A stretch of DNA of 60,127 nt from an uncultured Nonlabens sp. GTDB lineage: Bacteria > Bacteroidota > Bacteroidia > Flavobacteriales > Flavobacteriaceae. Below are positions 8,279 to 17,257 of this stretch, in pieces (the first letter of the stretch is position 1; each line of letters starts with the position of its first letter). The translations under genes were made by a program, and so were the position numbers. Below the pieces are notes generated by a model that saw only the letters and a program-made list of their open reading frames with translations, was not told where the DNA came from and did not search any database. The DNA is taken from positions 1 to 60,127 of the forward strand of contig NZ_CANLXZ010000019.1 of NCBI RefSeq assembly GCF_947495285.1, given 5' to 3'.

Positions 8279-9200
8279 TATGCTGTACAGTTTGAATGAA
8301 AATATCATTAACACTAGGTATCACCTCACTAAAATGTGTTAATTCTCCTAATTGTGTTAATCGATTTAATGCACTAGGTACATCTATATGAGTAGGAATT
8401 TGAATTTGAACATCTAGCGTATTATCTAATCCTGATAAGACTATAGGTTGCGCATTAAACTCTATAGGTATTTGTTGAAAAGCCATGTCATTATTTTGAC
8501 AAATAAGTGACACCGCATATTTGCGATCTCTATAGCGCTGTTTTACATCACTCAACTTACCTTGCAGGACTAGATTAGACTTATTAATAAGTGCGATGTG
8601 GTCGCACATCTCTTCTACACTTTCCATACGGTGCGTAGAAAAAATTATAGTTGCTCCATCATCTCTCAACTTTAAAATTTCGTCCTTTATGAGATTTGCA
8701 TTTACTGGGTCAAAACCAGAAAATGGTTCATCAAAAATAAGCAAACTAGGCTCGTGCATGACAGTAACAATAAATTGTACTTTTTGCGCCATTCCTTTAG
8801 AAAGCTCTTCCAGTTTCTTGTTCCACCAGCCTTCTATACCTAATCTATCAAACCAGTAAGTGAGTCTATCCTTTGCCTCTGCTCTTGATAGACCTTTAAG
8901 CCTGGCTAGATAAATGCATTGTTCACCTACTTTCATAGATTTATAAAGCCCACGCTCTTCTGGCATGTACCCTATATCTTCTATGTGATTAGGTTTTAAT
9001 TGCTCACCATTAAGAAGGATCTTCCCTTCGTCTGGCATCGTAATTTGATTTATGATTCTTATAAGTGATGTTTTACCAGCTCCATTAGGACCTAATAAAC
9101 CATAAACACTTCCTTTGGGTACTGAGATGGATACATCATTTAATGCTGTATAATCTCCATATACCTTTTTTATATGTATTGCTTCTAACGCGTTTACCAT
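8271..9200 (-). CDS. ABC transporter ATP-binding protein (NatA-like)
   Basis: This is the nucleotide-binding subunit for the adjacent permease. Walker A GPNGAGKT is at 37-44, the signature segment is ELSKGMAQKVQF, and Walker B is LLIFDEPFSGFDP followed by the STHRM switch. The C-terminal 80 residues resemble the DUF4162 extension of NatA/CcmA-type ATPases. At 309 residues it has the usual length. It is the first gene of the seven-gene minus-strand run ending at 1766; its promoter must lie in 9201-9350. Confidence 0.9.
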   Translation of the reverse strand: MVNALEAIHIKKVYGDYTALNDVSISVPKGSVYGLLGPNGAGKTSLIRIINQITMPDEGKILLNGEQLKPNHIEDIGYMPEERGLYKSMKVGEQCIYLARLKGLSRAEAKDRLTYWFDRLGIEGWWNKKLEELSKGMAQKVQFIVTVMHEPSLLIFDEPFSGFDPVNANLIKDEILKLRDDGATIIFSTHRMESVEEMCDHIALINKSNLVLQGKLSDVKQRYRDRKYAVSLICQNNDMAFQQIPIEFNAQPIVLSGLDNTLDVQIQIPTHIDVPSALNRLTQLGELTHFSEVIPSVNDIFIQTVQHNG

Positions 9201-9350
9201 CTATCTATTAATTGCGCTAAATTAACAAGAACCATATGGTATTGCTAAAGATTTAGAATAAAATAATAGGAATGCCAGTTAAAAAAAATATGTAGATCAT
9301 GTAAATATGCAGTTTCTATAATTTAAAACCCTATTAATTACAAAAAGGCA

Positions 9351-9387
9351 TAAAAAAAAACCACCTCTCTAATAAATAGGGAGGTGG
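9351..9387 (-). terminator. Rho-independent terminator of grpE-dnaJ
   Basis: The inverted repeat CCACCTCTC / GGGAGGTGG (9361-9387) is followed on the minus strand by a run of nine T (9351-9360 region), about 95 bp after the dnaJ stop. A second weaker dyad, AACAAATGG / CCATTTGTT, lies at 9413-9438. Confidence 0.8.
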
Positions 9388-9480
9388 AAAAATTGCTATG
9401 AAAAAGAAAAATAACAAATGGCTGGTTAACCATTTGTTGGTATAAATATATACTATTTTTTCTAATTCATTAAGTTTTCT

Positions 9481-10608
9481 TTAAGAAAACATATCTTTTA
9501 CTTTTTCAAAGAAAGATTTATCTCCTTTTTCTGGAGCTGGATCAAAATTAGAATCTTTCATCATACTTTCAAAAAATTCTTTTTGATCCTTAGTTAAACT
9601 ACGAGGTGTCCATACATTTACATGTACTAACAGATCTCCTGTAGCATACCCATTAAGGTTGGGCATTCCTTTACCACGTAATCTTAAAATCTTACCACTT
9701 TGAATTCCTGCTTCTACTGGTATACGTACTTTTCCTGTTACGGTCTGTATTTCTTTAGAAGTTCCTAAAACGGCTTCGGGCACACTTACATATAGATCAT
9801 AATGGAGGTTATTCCCTTCACGCTGTAACTCTGCATGTGGTTTAACTTCTATATCAACAAGTAAATCACCGCTAACTCCATTACCTGGTGCGTCGTTTCC
9901 TTTTCCAGAAACCTTAAGACGCATATCAGACTCTACACCAGCAGGGATTTGAATAGTTACTGTTTCTTCAGTAGCTATCATTCCTTGAGAATCTGCTCCA
10001 GCTGGTTTGTTATTTAGGATTTGTCCTGCACCACCACATGTATTACATGGCGCAGCAGTTTGCATGCGGCCTAGTATTGTGTTTTGAATTCTAGTAACCT
10101 GACCGCTACCATTACAGGTAGTACACGTTTTATAAGAAACTCCAGGAGCTTGCTTTTTACGTTTTACTTTAACCTTTTTATCGACACCGTTTGCAGCTTC
10201 TTCTAGAGTAAGAGAGACACGTATACGTAAATCTTTTCCTTTTACCCTACGCTGGCCACCGCGGCCACCGCCACCGAAACCACCAAAACCGCCGCCACCG
10301 CCGCCGAAAATATCACCGAACTGACTAAAAATGTCATCCACGTCAAAACCTCCAGCACCGCCACCACCGAAACCGCCTGCGCCGCCAGAAGTATATGCCT
10401 GGTGACCTAACTGGTCATAACGAGATTTTTTTTGTGGATCACTTAAAGTTTCATAAGCCTCTGCAGCTTTTTTAAAGTTCTCCTCTGCTGCGTCATCTCC
10501 AGGGTTTTTATCTGGATGATACTGAATCGCTTTTTTTCTATAAGCTTTCTTTATCTCTGCCGCTGTTGCACTTCTCTGAATATCTAATATGTCGTAGAAA
10601 TCTGCCAT
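9481..10608 (-). CDS. dnaJ: Chaperone DnaJ
   Basis: This is the Hsp40 co-chaperone that stimulates DnaK ATPase. The J domain has HPD at 31-33, followed by a long Gly/Phe region (about 73-118). The zinc domain has only two CxxCxGxG motifs (CTTCNGSG from C162 and CNTCGGAG from C188), instead of the four in the E. coli protein. This matches my memory of other Flavobacteriaceae DnaJ proteins, so it is a lineage feature and not damage. The C-terminal client-binding domains and the FFEKVKDMFS end are intact; 375 aa. It follows grpE after 2 bp. Confidence 0.96.
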   Translation of the reverse strand: MADFYDILDIQRSATAAEIKKAYRKKAIQYHPDKNPGDDAAEENFKKAAEAYETLSDPQKKSRYDQLGHQAYTSGGAGGFGGGGAGGFDVDDIFSQFGDIFGGGGGGFGGFGGGGRGGQRRVKGKDLRIRVSLTLEEAANGVDKKVKVKRKKQAPGVSYKTCTTCNGSGQVTRIQNTILGRMQTAAPCNTCGGAGQILNNKPAGADSQGMIATEETVTIQIPAGVESDMRLKVSGKGNDAPGNGVSGDLLVDIEVKPHAELQREGNNLHYDLYVSVPEAVLGTSKEIQTVTGKVRIPVEAGIQSGKILRLRGKGMPNLNGYATGDLLVHVNVWTPRSLTKDQKEFFESMMKDSNFDPAPEKGDKSFFEKVKDMFS

Positions 10609-10610
10609 AA

Positions 10611-11153
10611 TTATTGTCCTATAACTACTTTAGGAAAACGTATGATCTTGTCTCCTAGTTTATATCCTTTTTCTATCACGTCTACTATTTTACCTTTCAT
10701 ATCATCACTAGGTGCTGGTATTTGAGTAATTGCCTCGTGGACGTCTGCATTAAAGGTATCTCCTGCTCGCACGTCAAATTCTTCTAGACCTTTATTATTT
10801 AAGGTATTAGTTAATTTATTTGCAATTAACTTTACACCACTTGTCAGCTGCTCGTCTTCTGATTTATTAATTTCTACCATCGCTCTGTCAAAATCGTCTA
10901 GAACTGGCAGCATGTCTTTTAAGACACCTTCTCCTGCGGTTTTAAATAATTCTATGCGCTCCTTTGCAGTACGTCTTTTAAAGTTCTCAAACTCTGCAAA
11001 CAGACGTAGGTATTTTTCTTTTTCTACTTGTAGTTGATCTTCTAGAATTTCTAGATCGCTGCGCTCGTCTTGTACCTCTTCAGTTACTTCTTGCTCGACA
11101 ACCTCAGGTGCTTCCTGATCTTTTAAGTCTTTTTCGTTTGTATTCTTTGCCAT
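10611..11153 (-). CDS. grpE: Nucleotide exchange factor GrpE
   Basis: GrpE releases ADP from DnaK. The start is taken at the ATG at 11153 (MAKNTNEKD, 180 aa). The longer open frame to 11252 would translate the dispersed palindrome and an unrelated basic peptide, so it is unlikely. An acidic N-terminus and a long coiled coil (about 35-90; LEDQLQVEKEKYLRLFAEFENFK RRT) are followed by the GrpE beta domain with the ending DKIIRFPKVVIGQ. It forms an operon with dnaJ 2 bp downstream. Confidence 0.95.
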   Translation of the reverse strand: MAKNTNEKDLKDQEAPEVVEQEVTEEVQDERSDLEILEDQLQVEKEKYLRLFAEFENFKRRTAKERIELFKTAGEGVLKDMLPVLDDFDRAMVEINKSEDEQLTSGVKLIANKLTNTLNNKGLEEFDVRAGDTFNADVHEAITQIPAPSDDMKGKIVDVIEKGYKLGDKIIRFPKVVIGQ

Positions 11154-11214
11154 CTTCTGACGATATCTTTTAAATAAATTCAACACTTTTTTATCGAGGT
11201 GTTTTAAATGGTTA

Positions 11215-11230
11215 CGCTTTCGCGAAAGCG
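11215..11230. repeat. Dispersed 16-bp palindrome, copy 3 (grpE upstream region)
   Basis: Exact CGCTTTCGCGAAAGCG located 62 bp upstream of the grpE start, between the divergent grpE and yceI-like genes. Probably non-coding. Confidence 0.95.
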
Positions 11231-11297
11231 AGATAGCCACACTATTTTTCACCTAACTATACGCCATAAGGCAAAAGTGTTGCCATTTAAAATTGTG

Positions 11298-11310
11298 TGT
11301 CAAAATGTCA
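11298..11310 (-). promoter_or_regulatory. Near-palindromic element upstream of grpE
   Basis: Minus strand reads TGACATTTTGACA, a near-perfect dyad (TGACA / TGTCA with one mismatch). A TTG is followed 21 bp later by CACTTTTG, which could be a promoter for grpE-dnaJ. A heat-shock operator role is inference only. Confidence 0.25.
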
Positions 11311-11388
11311 CCGAGAATAATTAATATAGATTTAACGATGTTATATGTTTATAAATTTAATTTTGTTTCTCATTTAAATTTAAAGATA

Positions 11389-12054
11389 ATGAAACGTAAT
11401 TTTTTAAAACTTTCAGGTATGGCTCTTATGATTGCTTTTACCGTAGCGTGTAAAGACAATAAGAATGAGGTAGAAGCAATGGATAGTGAAGAAGCTGCTG
11501 TCGCAACTCAAGAAGCTGTTACTTATAAGGTAGATACTGAAGCTTCTAACATCGCATGGATAGGTTCTAAGCCTACTGAGGATCACACTGGTAACATCTC
11601 TCTTGCTGGCGGTATGGTTAAAGTGAATGGTGATGTTGTGGAGAGTGGTGAGTTTATTATAGATATGACCTCTATCGAGGTGACCGATCTAGAAGGAGAT
11701 GCTGCTAATAATTTAAAAGCACACCTAGAAGGTACTGTAGAAGGAAAGGAAACTGACTTTTTTAATACTCCTAAATATCCTACTGCAAAATTTATAGTAA
11801 CAGGCCTTAAAGCGACTGACAACAATACGACTCTAGAAGGTAATCTTACTCTTAAGGATGTGACTAAGAAAATCGCTTTTAACGTTACTGTTAAGTATGA
11901 TGGTGATAAAATGATGCTTACTAGTGAGGACTTTACGATAGATAGAACAGACTGGGGTATACAGTATGGCTCTAGTAACTTTACTGATATAGTTGCTAAC
12001 AAAGCAATATCTGATGATATTACATTAACTTTAAACATAGTTGCTACTAAGTAA
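11389..12054 (+). CDS. YceI family lipoprotein
   Basis: YceI-type proteins are lipocalin-like beta-barrels that bind isoprenoids or similar lipids. The start is the ATG at 11389 (MKRNFLKLSG), which gives a lipoprotein signal peptide with lipobox FTVAC (Cys at about 20); earlier in-frame starts would spoil it. After a linker rich in Glu and Ala, the YceI fold runs from YKVDTEASNIAWIG to the end, with FFNTPKYPTAKF and the GNLTLKDVTKKIAFNV strand typical of the family. 221 aa. It is divergent from grpE and ends at a terminator. Confidence 0.88.
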   Translation: MKRNFLKLSGMALMIAFTVACKDNKNEVEAMDSEEAAVATQEAVTYKVDTEASNIAWIGSKPTEDHTGNISLAGGMVKVNGDVVESGEFIIDMTSIEVTDLEGDAANNLKAHLEGTVEGKETDFFNTPKYPTAKFIVTGLKATDNNTTLEGNLTLKDVTKKIAFNVTVKYDGDKMMLTSEDFTIDRTDWGIQYGSSNFTDIVANKAISDDITLTLNIVATK

Positions 12055-12076
12055 TTATTATTTTAAAGTCTTAATT

Positions 12077-12117
12077 TTAAAAGCCTTGCGATCTAAGATT
12101 GCAAGGCTTTTTTATTT
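12077..12117 (+). terminator. Terminator after the YceI lipoprotein gene
   Basis: AAAAGCCTTGCGAT and ATTGCAAGGCTTTTTT form a stem of about 14 bp with one G-U pair and a 5-base loop, followed by a T-rich tail. Confidence 0.85.
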
Positions 12118-12155
12118 ATGGGTAAGATGGTATTTTTACTCTCTTAACTTTTTAC

Positions 12156-12935
12156 ATGAAAAACTTTTTACTCTCCACGCTTTCTATATTTTGCTTTATC
12201 ACTACTACTGCGCAAGAAGTGGAGTTTATAGATCCTGATTTAATTAACACGTTATATGATTATGAGCAGGTAGAGATAGACTCTGTTCTTACTATAGAAT
12301 TACCGTCTGATTATTTTAAAACTACTGAGAATGAAGATGGAATTGAGTCTCACTACTGGTTAGGTTATGGAGAGAATGACGTGGTTTATATGGTACATCG
12401 TGCTAGAATAGATGAGAGAATATGTCTATCTAACAGACGTGAGTTAAAGAGTTATTATGATAATACCTTAAATGAATGGACCAAAGATGAGGAAATTAAA
12501 GTGGTCAAAGACGAACGTGTTGTAGAGAACGACGTGTACCAAGCTTATTATATCCATAACGAAATGGATGAAGACGGAGAAGAGATGATCCAGAATTCTT
12601 ATCGATTAGTCCAGATTAAAGAAACTCTTTACCAGATAGGTGTTACACAACCCTTAAAAACTAAGGACAGATCTGTGGATGAAGATTTTTTTAATAGTAT
12701 AGTGATACAACCAGATTTTGCTTTAAAAAATCAATATACGGCGTGTGGCACTTTTGATTTAATTTTTGGCGATGAGGATGACGACTCTTCTACTACCGCT
12801 TATGAAATAGGTGAGATTTTAGGTGGCTTTGCTTGTGTTGCTATATTCTTATTACTATTGGGTCTAGTAATATTTTTTATGGTTAGAACTAATAGAAAGA
12901 ATAAGCAAAAGGAATGGGATCAATTTAATAGTTAG
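12156..12935 (+). CDS. Secreted or membrane-anchored hypothetical protein
   Basis: Not recognised. The 259-residue protein has a signal peptide (about 1-19, ending TTAQ), an acidic extracytoplasmic domain (about 20-205) with many charged residues, and one C-terminal transmembrane helix (about 223-245; ACVAIFLLLLGLVIFFMV) followed by a short basic tail. The layout suggests a type I membrane protein with its bulk in the periplasm. The region around DVYQAYYIHNEMDEDGEEMI resembles the repeated small-domain folds of other flavobacterial exported proteins, but no family is named. It converges with the epimerase gene 10 bp downstream. Confidence 0.7.
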   Translation: MKNFLLSTLSIFCFITTTAQEVEFIDPDLINTLYDYEQVEIDSVLTIELPSDYFKTTENEDGIESHYWLGYGENDVVYMVHRARIDERICLSNRRELKSYYDNTLNEWTKDEEIKVVKDERVVENDVYQAYYIHNEMDEDGEEMIQNSYRLVQIKETLYQIGVTQPLKTKDRSVDEDFFNSIVIQPDFALKNQYTACGTFDLIFGDEDDDSSTTAYEIGEILGGFACVAIFLLLLGLVIFFMVRTNRKNKQKEWDQFNS

Positions 12936-12945
12936 GGCTATTGCT

Positions 12946-13857
12946 TTACTTTAAATATTTCCTTAAAGCTGGTTCTATTTCTGGGTATTTAAAAGAATAG
13001 CCTTTTTCTTCTATTCTTGAACTACTAGCATGCTGGCTAGCAAGAACGATAGAAGACATTTCACCTAGCATTACTTTCATTATAAACTCTGGTACGTTAG
13101 GGAGAAATACTGGTTTACCCATCACTTTTCCTATCTTACTTATCATAGGTCTATTTCTTACAGGATGTGGAGCCACACCATTATACACACCTTCTAGCTC
13201 GTGATTAAGTATGTGGATAAAAATGCCCGATAAGTCGTCTATAGCGACCCAACTTTGCCACATTTTACCGTTTCCAAATCCTGATCCTGCATAAAACTTT
13301 ACAGGTTTAGACATTTGCTCTAACGCACCACCTTTGTCAGATAGGACTATTCCTATGCGTACAATGGCATGAGTGAGGCCTAGTTCTTTAAATTGAGTTC
13401 CTATTTTTTCCCAAGCGATACAAACATGTGCTAAGAAATTTGTTGCCGTAGGTGGTATCTCATCTTCTCTCAATGCTTTACCATCTTGATCATCTGGATA
13501 AATACCGATCGCACTAGCTGTAACTACATGCTTTACTCGATGCTCATTCTCTTTAAGTAAATTTAAAAGCAAGTAAGTACTGTCTATACGACTGTTGAGT
13601 ATGCGTTTTTTTGCTGCCTCTGTCCATCTTTGAAAAACAGTCTCACCTGCCAGATGCACGATCACATCTACACCGTCTATACACGCTGCGTCTATGGTCA
13701 TTTTATTTACATTCCATAAAAAGCCTTTATGATTATCGCTAGTTTTTATTGTGCTCTCTCTAGTAGTTAAATAATGAACCGTATGTCCTTGAGACAGTAA
13801 ATCTTCTGATATTTTTGAGCCCACTAGACCAGTTGCTCCTGTAATAAGTATAACCAT
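12946..13857 (-). CDS. TIGR01777 family NAD(P)-dependent epimerase-like protein
   Basis: This atypical short-chain dehydrogenase (SDR39U1/YfcH-like) has the N-terminal Rossmann motif GATGLVGSKI (residues 6-15) and the family markers HLAGETVFQRWTEAAKKRILNSR and VRIGIVLSDKGGALEQM. A DUF1731 C-terminal domain begins near GVYNGVAPHPVRN. The 303-residue length is normal. The substrate of this family is not established. It stands alone on the minus strand. Confidence 0.9.
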   Translation of the reverse strand: MVILITGATGLVGSKISEDLLSQGHTVHYLTTRESTIKTSDNHKGFLWNVNKMTIDAACIDGVDVIVHLAGETVFQRWTEAAKKRILNSRIDSTYLLLNLLKENEHRVKHVVTASAIGIYPDDQDGKALREDEIPPTATNFLAHVCIAWEKIGTQFKELGLTHAIVRIGIVLSDKGGALEQMSKPVKFYAGSGFGNGKMWQSWVAIDDLSGIFIHILNHELEGVYNGVAPHPVRNRPMISKIGKVMGKPVFLPNVPEFIMKVMLGEMSSIVLASQHASSSRIEEKGYSFKYPEIEPALRKYLK

Positions 13858-13975
13858 ATTACGAATTTAATTATCAAACTGATGCGATACTATAATGTTT
13901 TAAATTAATTAACAACAAATAATAATCCTGACACAATGTGCATTAATAAAAGTAGATGGGTCAGGTAAAAGAATA

Positions 13976-14386
13976 TTATAGTCGTATGGCAATTTCTTTA
14001 TCATTTTCTATAGTAATTTTTGCATCATTCCAAGAAGGCGGGCCATAACTCATAGGGTTATTACTCATACCATAAGCCTCATGAGGCATTCCTTGATCTG
14101 TAAAATCCATTTGATTATTACCATTTTTATCATGTAAAACCATAATGGCATATTCTCCTGCTGGTATGTTTTCAAATATCGCAACAGCAACACCGCCTTT
14201 AATTTCTGCGGTTGCAGATTGTAATGGAGCAGCTTTCATGAATTGGTTTTCTGTACTCAGACTGTAAATTATAGTACCTCGATCGTTCTTTGCATTATCG
14301 ACAGTAACTTTTAAGGTAAAGGTCTTTTGTGCACTTAGAGCCATAGAGAATAATAAAACGATAATAGTAGTAAAAAGAGTTTTCAT
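13976..14386 (-). CDS. DUF2141 domain-containing secreted protein
   Basis: This 136-residue protein has a signal peptide (1-19, ending ALSAQ). A beta-sandwich domain follows, matching DUF2141, with the typical ENIPAGEYAIMVLHDKNGN segment and the NQMDFTDQGMPHEAYG loop, which resembles a small Ca2+-binding loop. Function is unknown; homologues are periplasmic or surface proteins. Upstream on the minus strand is CATATTTG preceded by TACTG, the same string found upstream of pssA, which may be a -7 element. Confidence 0.8.
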   Translation of the reverse strand: MKTLFTTIIVLLFSMALSAQKTFTLKVTVDNAKNDRGTIIYSLSTENQFMKAAPLQSATAEIKGGVAVAIFENIPAGEYAIMVLHDKNGNNQMDFTDQGMPHEAYGMSNNPMSYGPPSWNDAKITIENDKEIAIRL

Positions 14387-14942
14387 ATGTACGTATTTTA
14401 ATTTGTTAGACAGGACAAATATGCAGTACTTTTCTAGTTAAGAATAATTGCATTAACCCAACTGTATTATTTACTTACTCAATTGTAAAAATCATACTAA
14501 TATTATTATCAACAGTTTAGGTTTAAATTAATGACAAAATAGCATAGAGGTAAAAGTAGATCTTAAAAAACAGTCCCGAACAACACGTAGTAATTTCTTA
14601 TTTACATCTAGATACTTATAGTTCTTATGCGTTAGAACTTAATTAGTATCAAAAACCCATAGAACTAGCACATTTAATTCTCTGTGTCCATATTCTGCAT
14701 ATTCGGTAGTTTACAAAAAAAAACTGTTTAAAATAGCGGTAACTAGATAGAAAAAATCACTTCATGAGAATACCATAATGGGATCTGGTAAATCTGTACC
14801 TATCTACGATGTTTTAACTAAAAAAAAATGAAAAATCAATGTTATGAAAGCAATTAATAAGTTCGTTATATGGATAGAAGAATATTGATAAATAAATAGG
14901 CTATTTTTATTTTTTAAATAAGCCAACTAATATCTTTACCCT
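14387..14942. other. Gene-free stretch of about 550 bp
   Basis: A/T-rich, with no convincing gene on either strand. It holds the 5' regions of the divergent DUF2141 and binding-lipoprotein genes. A dyad GGCTATTT / AAATAAGCC lies at about 14899-14926, and a TATCTTTA string just before the downstream start could be a -7 element. Confidence 0.5.
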
Positions 14943-16511
14943 ATGAATAGATATGTGCTCGTTTTAGTTTCGCTTTTTACTTTGATTTCCTGTCATAATC
15001 AAGAACAGAAAATAGATACATCTACTGTATTTAGATATAATGAGCATGCAAATGTGACTAGTCTGGACCCTGCTTTTGCAAAGGACCAGCGCAATATCTG
15101 GGTTTGCAACCTGCTTTATAACGGCCTAGTAAAACTCGATAATCAGCTAGAAGTCATTCCCGATCTTGCCAGCCGTTGGGAAATCGATAATACCGGTACT
15201 TCTTATAAATTCTACATTAAGAAAGGTATTTATTTTAATGACGCTTTCGCGAAAGCGAGAACCGTAACAGCAACAGATTTTAAATATTCTCTAGAACGAT
15301 TAACAGATCCTGCAATAGCTTCTAATGGTGCATTTGTTATGAAACATGTAAAAGAGATCAATGTTTTAGACACGCTAATTTTAGAAATAAAATTAAAACA
15401 ACCTTTTCCTGCCTTTCTAGGCTTACTCACCATGAAATATTGTAGTGTCGTACCATACGGAAGCTCTAATTTAAGAGAGCGTCCCATAGGAACAGGACCT
15501 TTTTATCTTAAAAAGTGGCAAGAAAATGTAAAGATGGTATTGCGTAGAAATGACCGCTATCATGAAAAAGATAATTATGGTAATGCACTACCCTATCTAG
15601 AAGCTGTTGCGATTACTTTTAAAACAGATAAGCAAAGTGAGTTTCTAGAATTTGCTCAAGGGAATTTAGATTTTTTAAATGCTATAGATCCTAGTTATAA
15701 AGATGAATTACTAACTACTAGTGGTGATTTAAAAGAAAAATATAAAGCTACTGTAGATTTAAAAAAAGCTCCTTTTTTAAATACTGAATATTTAGGATTA
15801 AAGATAGATTCTAAAACAACTGAATTACAAAGTCAGGAACTGCGCCGAGCAATTAACATGGGATTTGATAGAAAAAAAATGATTAAATACCTGCGTAACA
15901 ATATAGGTACACCAGCCGTAAATGGTTTCATACCTAAAGGATTACCTGGTGGCGGCTTAGTAAAAGGATACTCTTATAATCCTACACAAGCTAGAAATCT
16001 AGTACAAGAATACATAGTAGAGTCTGGTAATAAATTTCCTTCTATAACCATAAGTACAGGTGCTAATTATCTGGACCTATGTGAATTTATCCAGAAAGAA
16101 TTACAAAAAATAGGAATAAACACCACTATACATGTAATGACACCATCGACATTACGGGAGGCTAGAAAAGCTGGACAATTAGACATTTTCAGAAGCAGCT
16201 GGATTGCAGATTATCCTGATGCTCAAAATTACTTATCCCTCTTTTATTCTGGTAATTTTGCGCCTAAAGGTCCTAATTACACTCATTTTAAAAATAATAC
16301 TTTTGACTCCTTATATAAAGAAGCATTATCTACAGCCAGCGTTTCAACTAGAAAGACTTTATATATTAAAATGGATAGGATTATTATTAAGAATGCGCCT
16401 ATTGTGCCGCTATACTATGATCAAAGTGTGCGTTTTATATCAAAAAATGTAGAGAACTTAGAGAGCAATGCTGTAAATATGCTCCAACTTACTAGGGTTA
16501 GAAAAAAATAA
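14943..16511 (+). CDS. ABC-type peptide/nickel-family substrate-binding lipoprotein
   Basis: This is an extracytoplasmic solute-binding protein of family 5 (DppA/OppA type), 522 aa. A lipoprotein signal peptide with lipobox TLISC (Cys at 17) begins it. The family hallmark SLDPAFAKDQRNIWVCNLLYNGL is at about 40-60, followed by TATDFKYSLERL and PYGSSNLRERPIGTGPFYLKKW. No permease or ATPase genes are adjacent, so its transporter partner is elsewhere or it acts alone. The loop before TVTATDF contains AFAKA, encoded by the palindrome. Confidence 0.9.
   Translation: MNRYVLVLVSLFTLISCHNQEQKIDTSTVFRYNEHANVTSLDPAFAKDQRNIWVCNLLYNGLVKLDNQLEVIPDLASRWEIDNTGTSYKFYIKKGIYFNDAFAKARTVTATDFKYSLERLTDPAIASNGAFVMKHVKEINVLDTLILEIKLKQPFPAFLGLLTMKYCSVVPYGSSNLRERPIGTGPFYLKKWQENVKMVLRRNDRYHEKDNYGNALPYLEAVAITFKTDKQSEFLEFAQGNLDFLNAIDPSYKDELLTTSGDLKEKYKATVDLKKAPFLNTEYLGLKIDSKTTELQSQELRRAINMGFDRKKMIKYLRNNIGTPAVNGFIPKGLPGGGLVKGYSYNPTQARNLVQEYIVESGNKFPSITISTGANYLDLCEFIQKELQKIGINTTIHVMTPSTLREARKAGQLDIFRSSWIADYPDAQNYLSLFYSGNFAPKGPNYTHFKNNTFDSLYKEALSTASVSTRKTLYIKMDRIIIKNAPIVPLYYDQSVRFISKNVENLESNAVNMLQLTRVRKK
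15242..15257. repeat. Dispersed 16-bp palindrome, copy 4 (in binding lipoprotein)
   Basis: Exact CGCTTTCGCGAAAGCG, read as D-AFAKA-R in the variable loop before the conserved TATDF motif of the family 5 binding protein. Confidence 0.97.
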
Positions 16512-16644
16512 TTAAATATCGCAAGCTACCAGAAAAAAACATACCTATAAACTGATCTTACAAAACTCAAATAATAAAAAACAGAACACATACCTTTATA
16601 GATTTGTTTATTAATCATATGCTTTTTTAATAACTCACTATTGC

Positions 16645-16671
16645 ATCGTTAAAATCTTTCCTTTTAACGAT
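16645..16671. repeat. Short inverted repeat between genes
   Basis: ATCGTTAAAA / TTTTAACGAT, a perfect 10-bp dyad with a 7-base loop in the 244-bp gap between the binding-lipoprotein and CIA30 genes. No T-run follows, so an operator or weak terminator role is undecided. Confidence 0.6.
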
Positions 16672-16755
16672 AGTAAGACGTAAACTTCTTACAATAATTA
16701 AAAAAGAGCTTAAAATAAGAAACTCTAAAGCAATGTATACCTTATCTTTAGACCT

Positions 16756-17250
16756 ATGATGGTCAACAATGTGTTATTTGATTTTGGTTCTAAAAGTGAT
16801 TTAGAAAACTGGAGTGTCTTAAACGATACAGTAATGGGAGGCACTTCAACAAGTTCTTTTGAACTTAATGAAGAAGGTCACGCTATTTTCAGCGGTAAGG
16901 TTAATCTTAAAAATGATGGTGGTTTTGCATCAGCAAAGTACGATTGTCCTGATACTAAATTAGGAGATATTTCAATTGCCGTACTAAAAGTTAAAGGCGA
17001 TGGTAAAAATTACCAGTTACGTTTTAAAGAAACTGAATCCGACTACCATTCTTACATTATCACATTCCCTACTACTGGAGAATGGGAAACTGTAGAGTTA
17101 GAAGTAGATGAGATGATACCTTCTTATAGAGGCCGTCAGTTAAATATGGAAAATTTTCATCACACCATGATAGATGAATTAACAATTTTTATAGGTAATG
17201 GTGAAGAAGAGACTTTTAAACTTCTCATAGATAAGATAGAATTTAAGTAA
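16756..17250 (+). CDS. CIA30 family protein
   Basis: This 164-residue protein belongs to the CIA30/NDUFAF1 family, whose mitochondrial members assist assembly of complex I; bacterial members are poorly characterised. Seen in the sequence: LFDFGSKSDLENWSVLNDTVMGG near the start, GFASAKYD, the jelly-roll strand YQLRFKETE and the end IGNGEEETFKLLIDKIEFK. There is no signal peptide. The start could be either of two consecutive ATGs (16756 or 16759). TATCTTTA 10 bp upstream may be a -7 element. The HD-domain gene follows after 7 bp. Confidence 0.88.
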   Translation: MMVNNVLFDFGSKSDLENWSVLNDTVMGGTSTSSFELNEEGHAIFSGKVNLKNDGGFASAKYDCPDTKLGDISIAVLKVKGDGKNYQLRFKETESDYHSYIITFPTTGEWETVELEVDEMIPSYRGRQLNMENFHHTMIDELTIFIGNGEEETFKLLIDKIEFK

Positions 17251-17257
17251 AATCAAG

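Noticed and set aside
10150..10260. DnaJ seeming to have lost two zinc motifs
   Set aside because: Other flavobacterial DnaJ proteins that I recall have the same two-motif form, so it is lineage-typical.
10251..10390. G/C-rich tract that looked like a foreign insert
   Set aside because: It is the Gly/Phe-rich linker of dnaJ, where Gly codons explain the composition; the same applies to the Gly-rich TPM tail at 54775-54890.
11583..12038. Minus-strand open frame of 151 codons
   Set aside because: Antisense to the YceI lipoprotein gene and without any family pattern.
12041..12238. Plus-strand 65-codon frame
   Set aside because: It begins inside the end of the YceI gene, runs across its terminator and overlaps the start of the next gene in another frame.
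14778..14831. Mini-frame encoding MGSGKSVPIYDVLTKKK
   Set aside because: Its composition caught my eye (P-loop-like GSGKS), but 17 residues without promoter, conservation evidence or neighbours is not enough.
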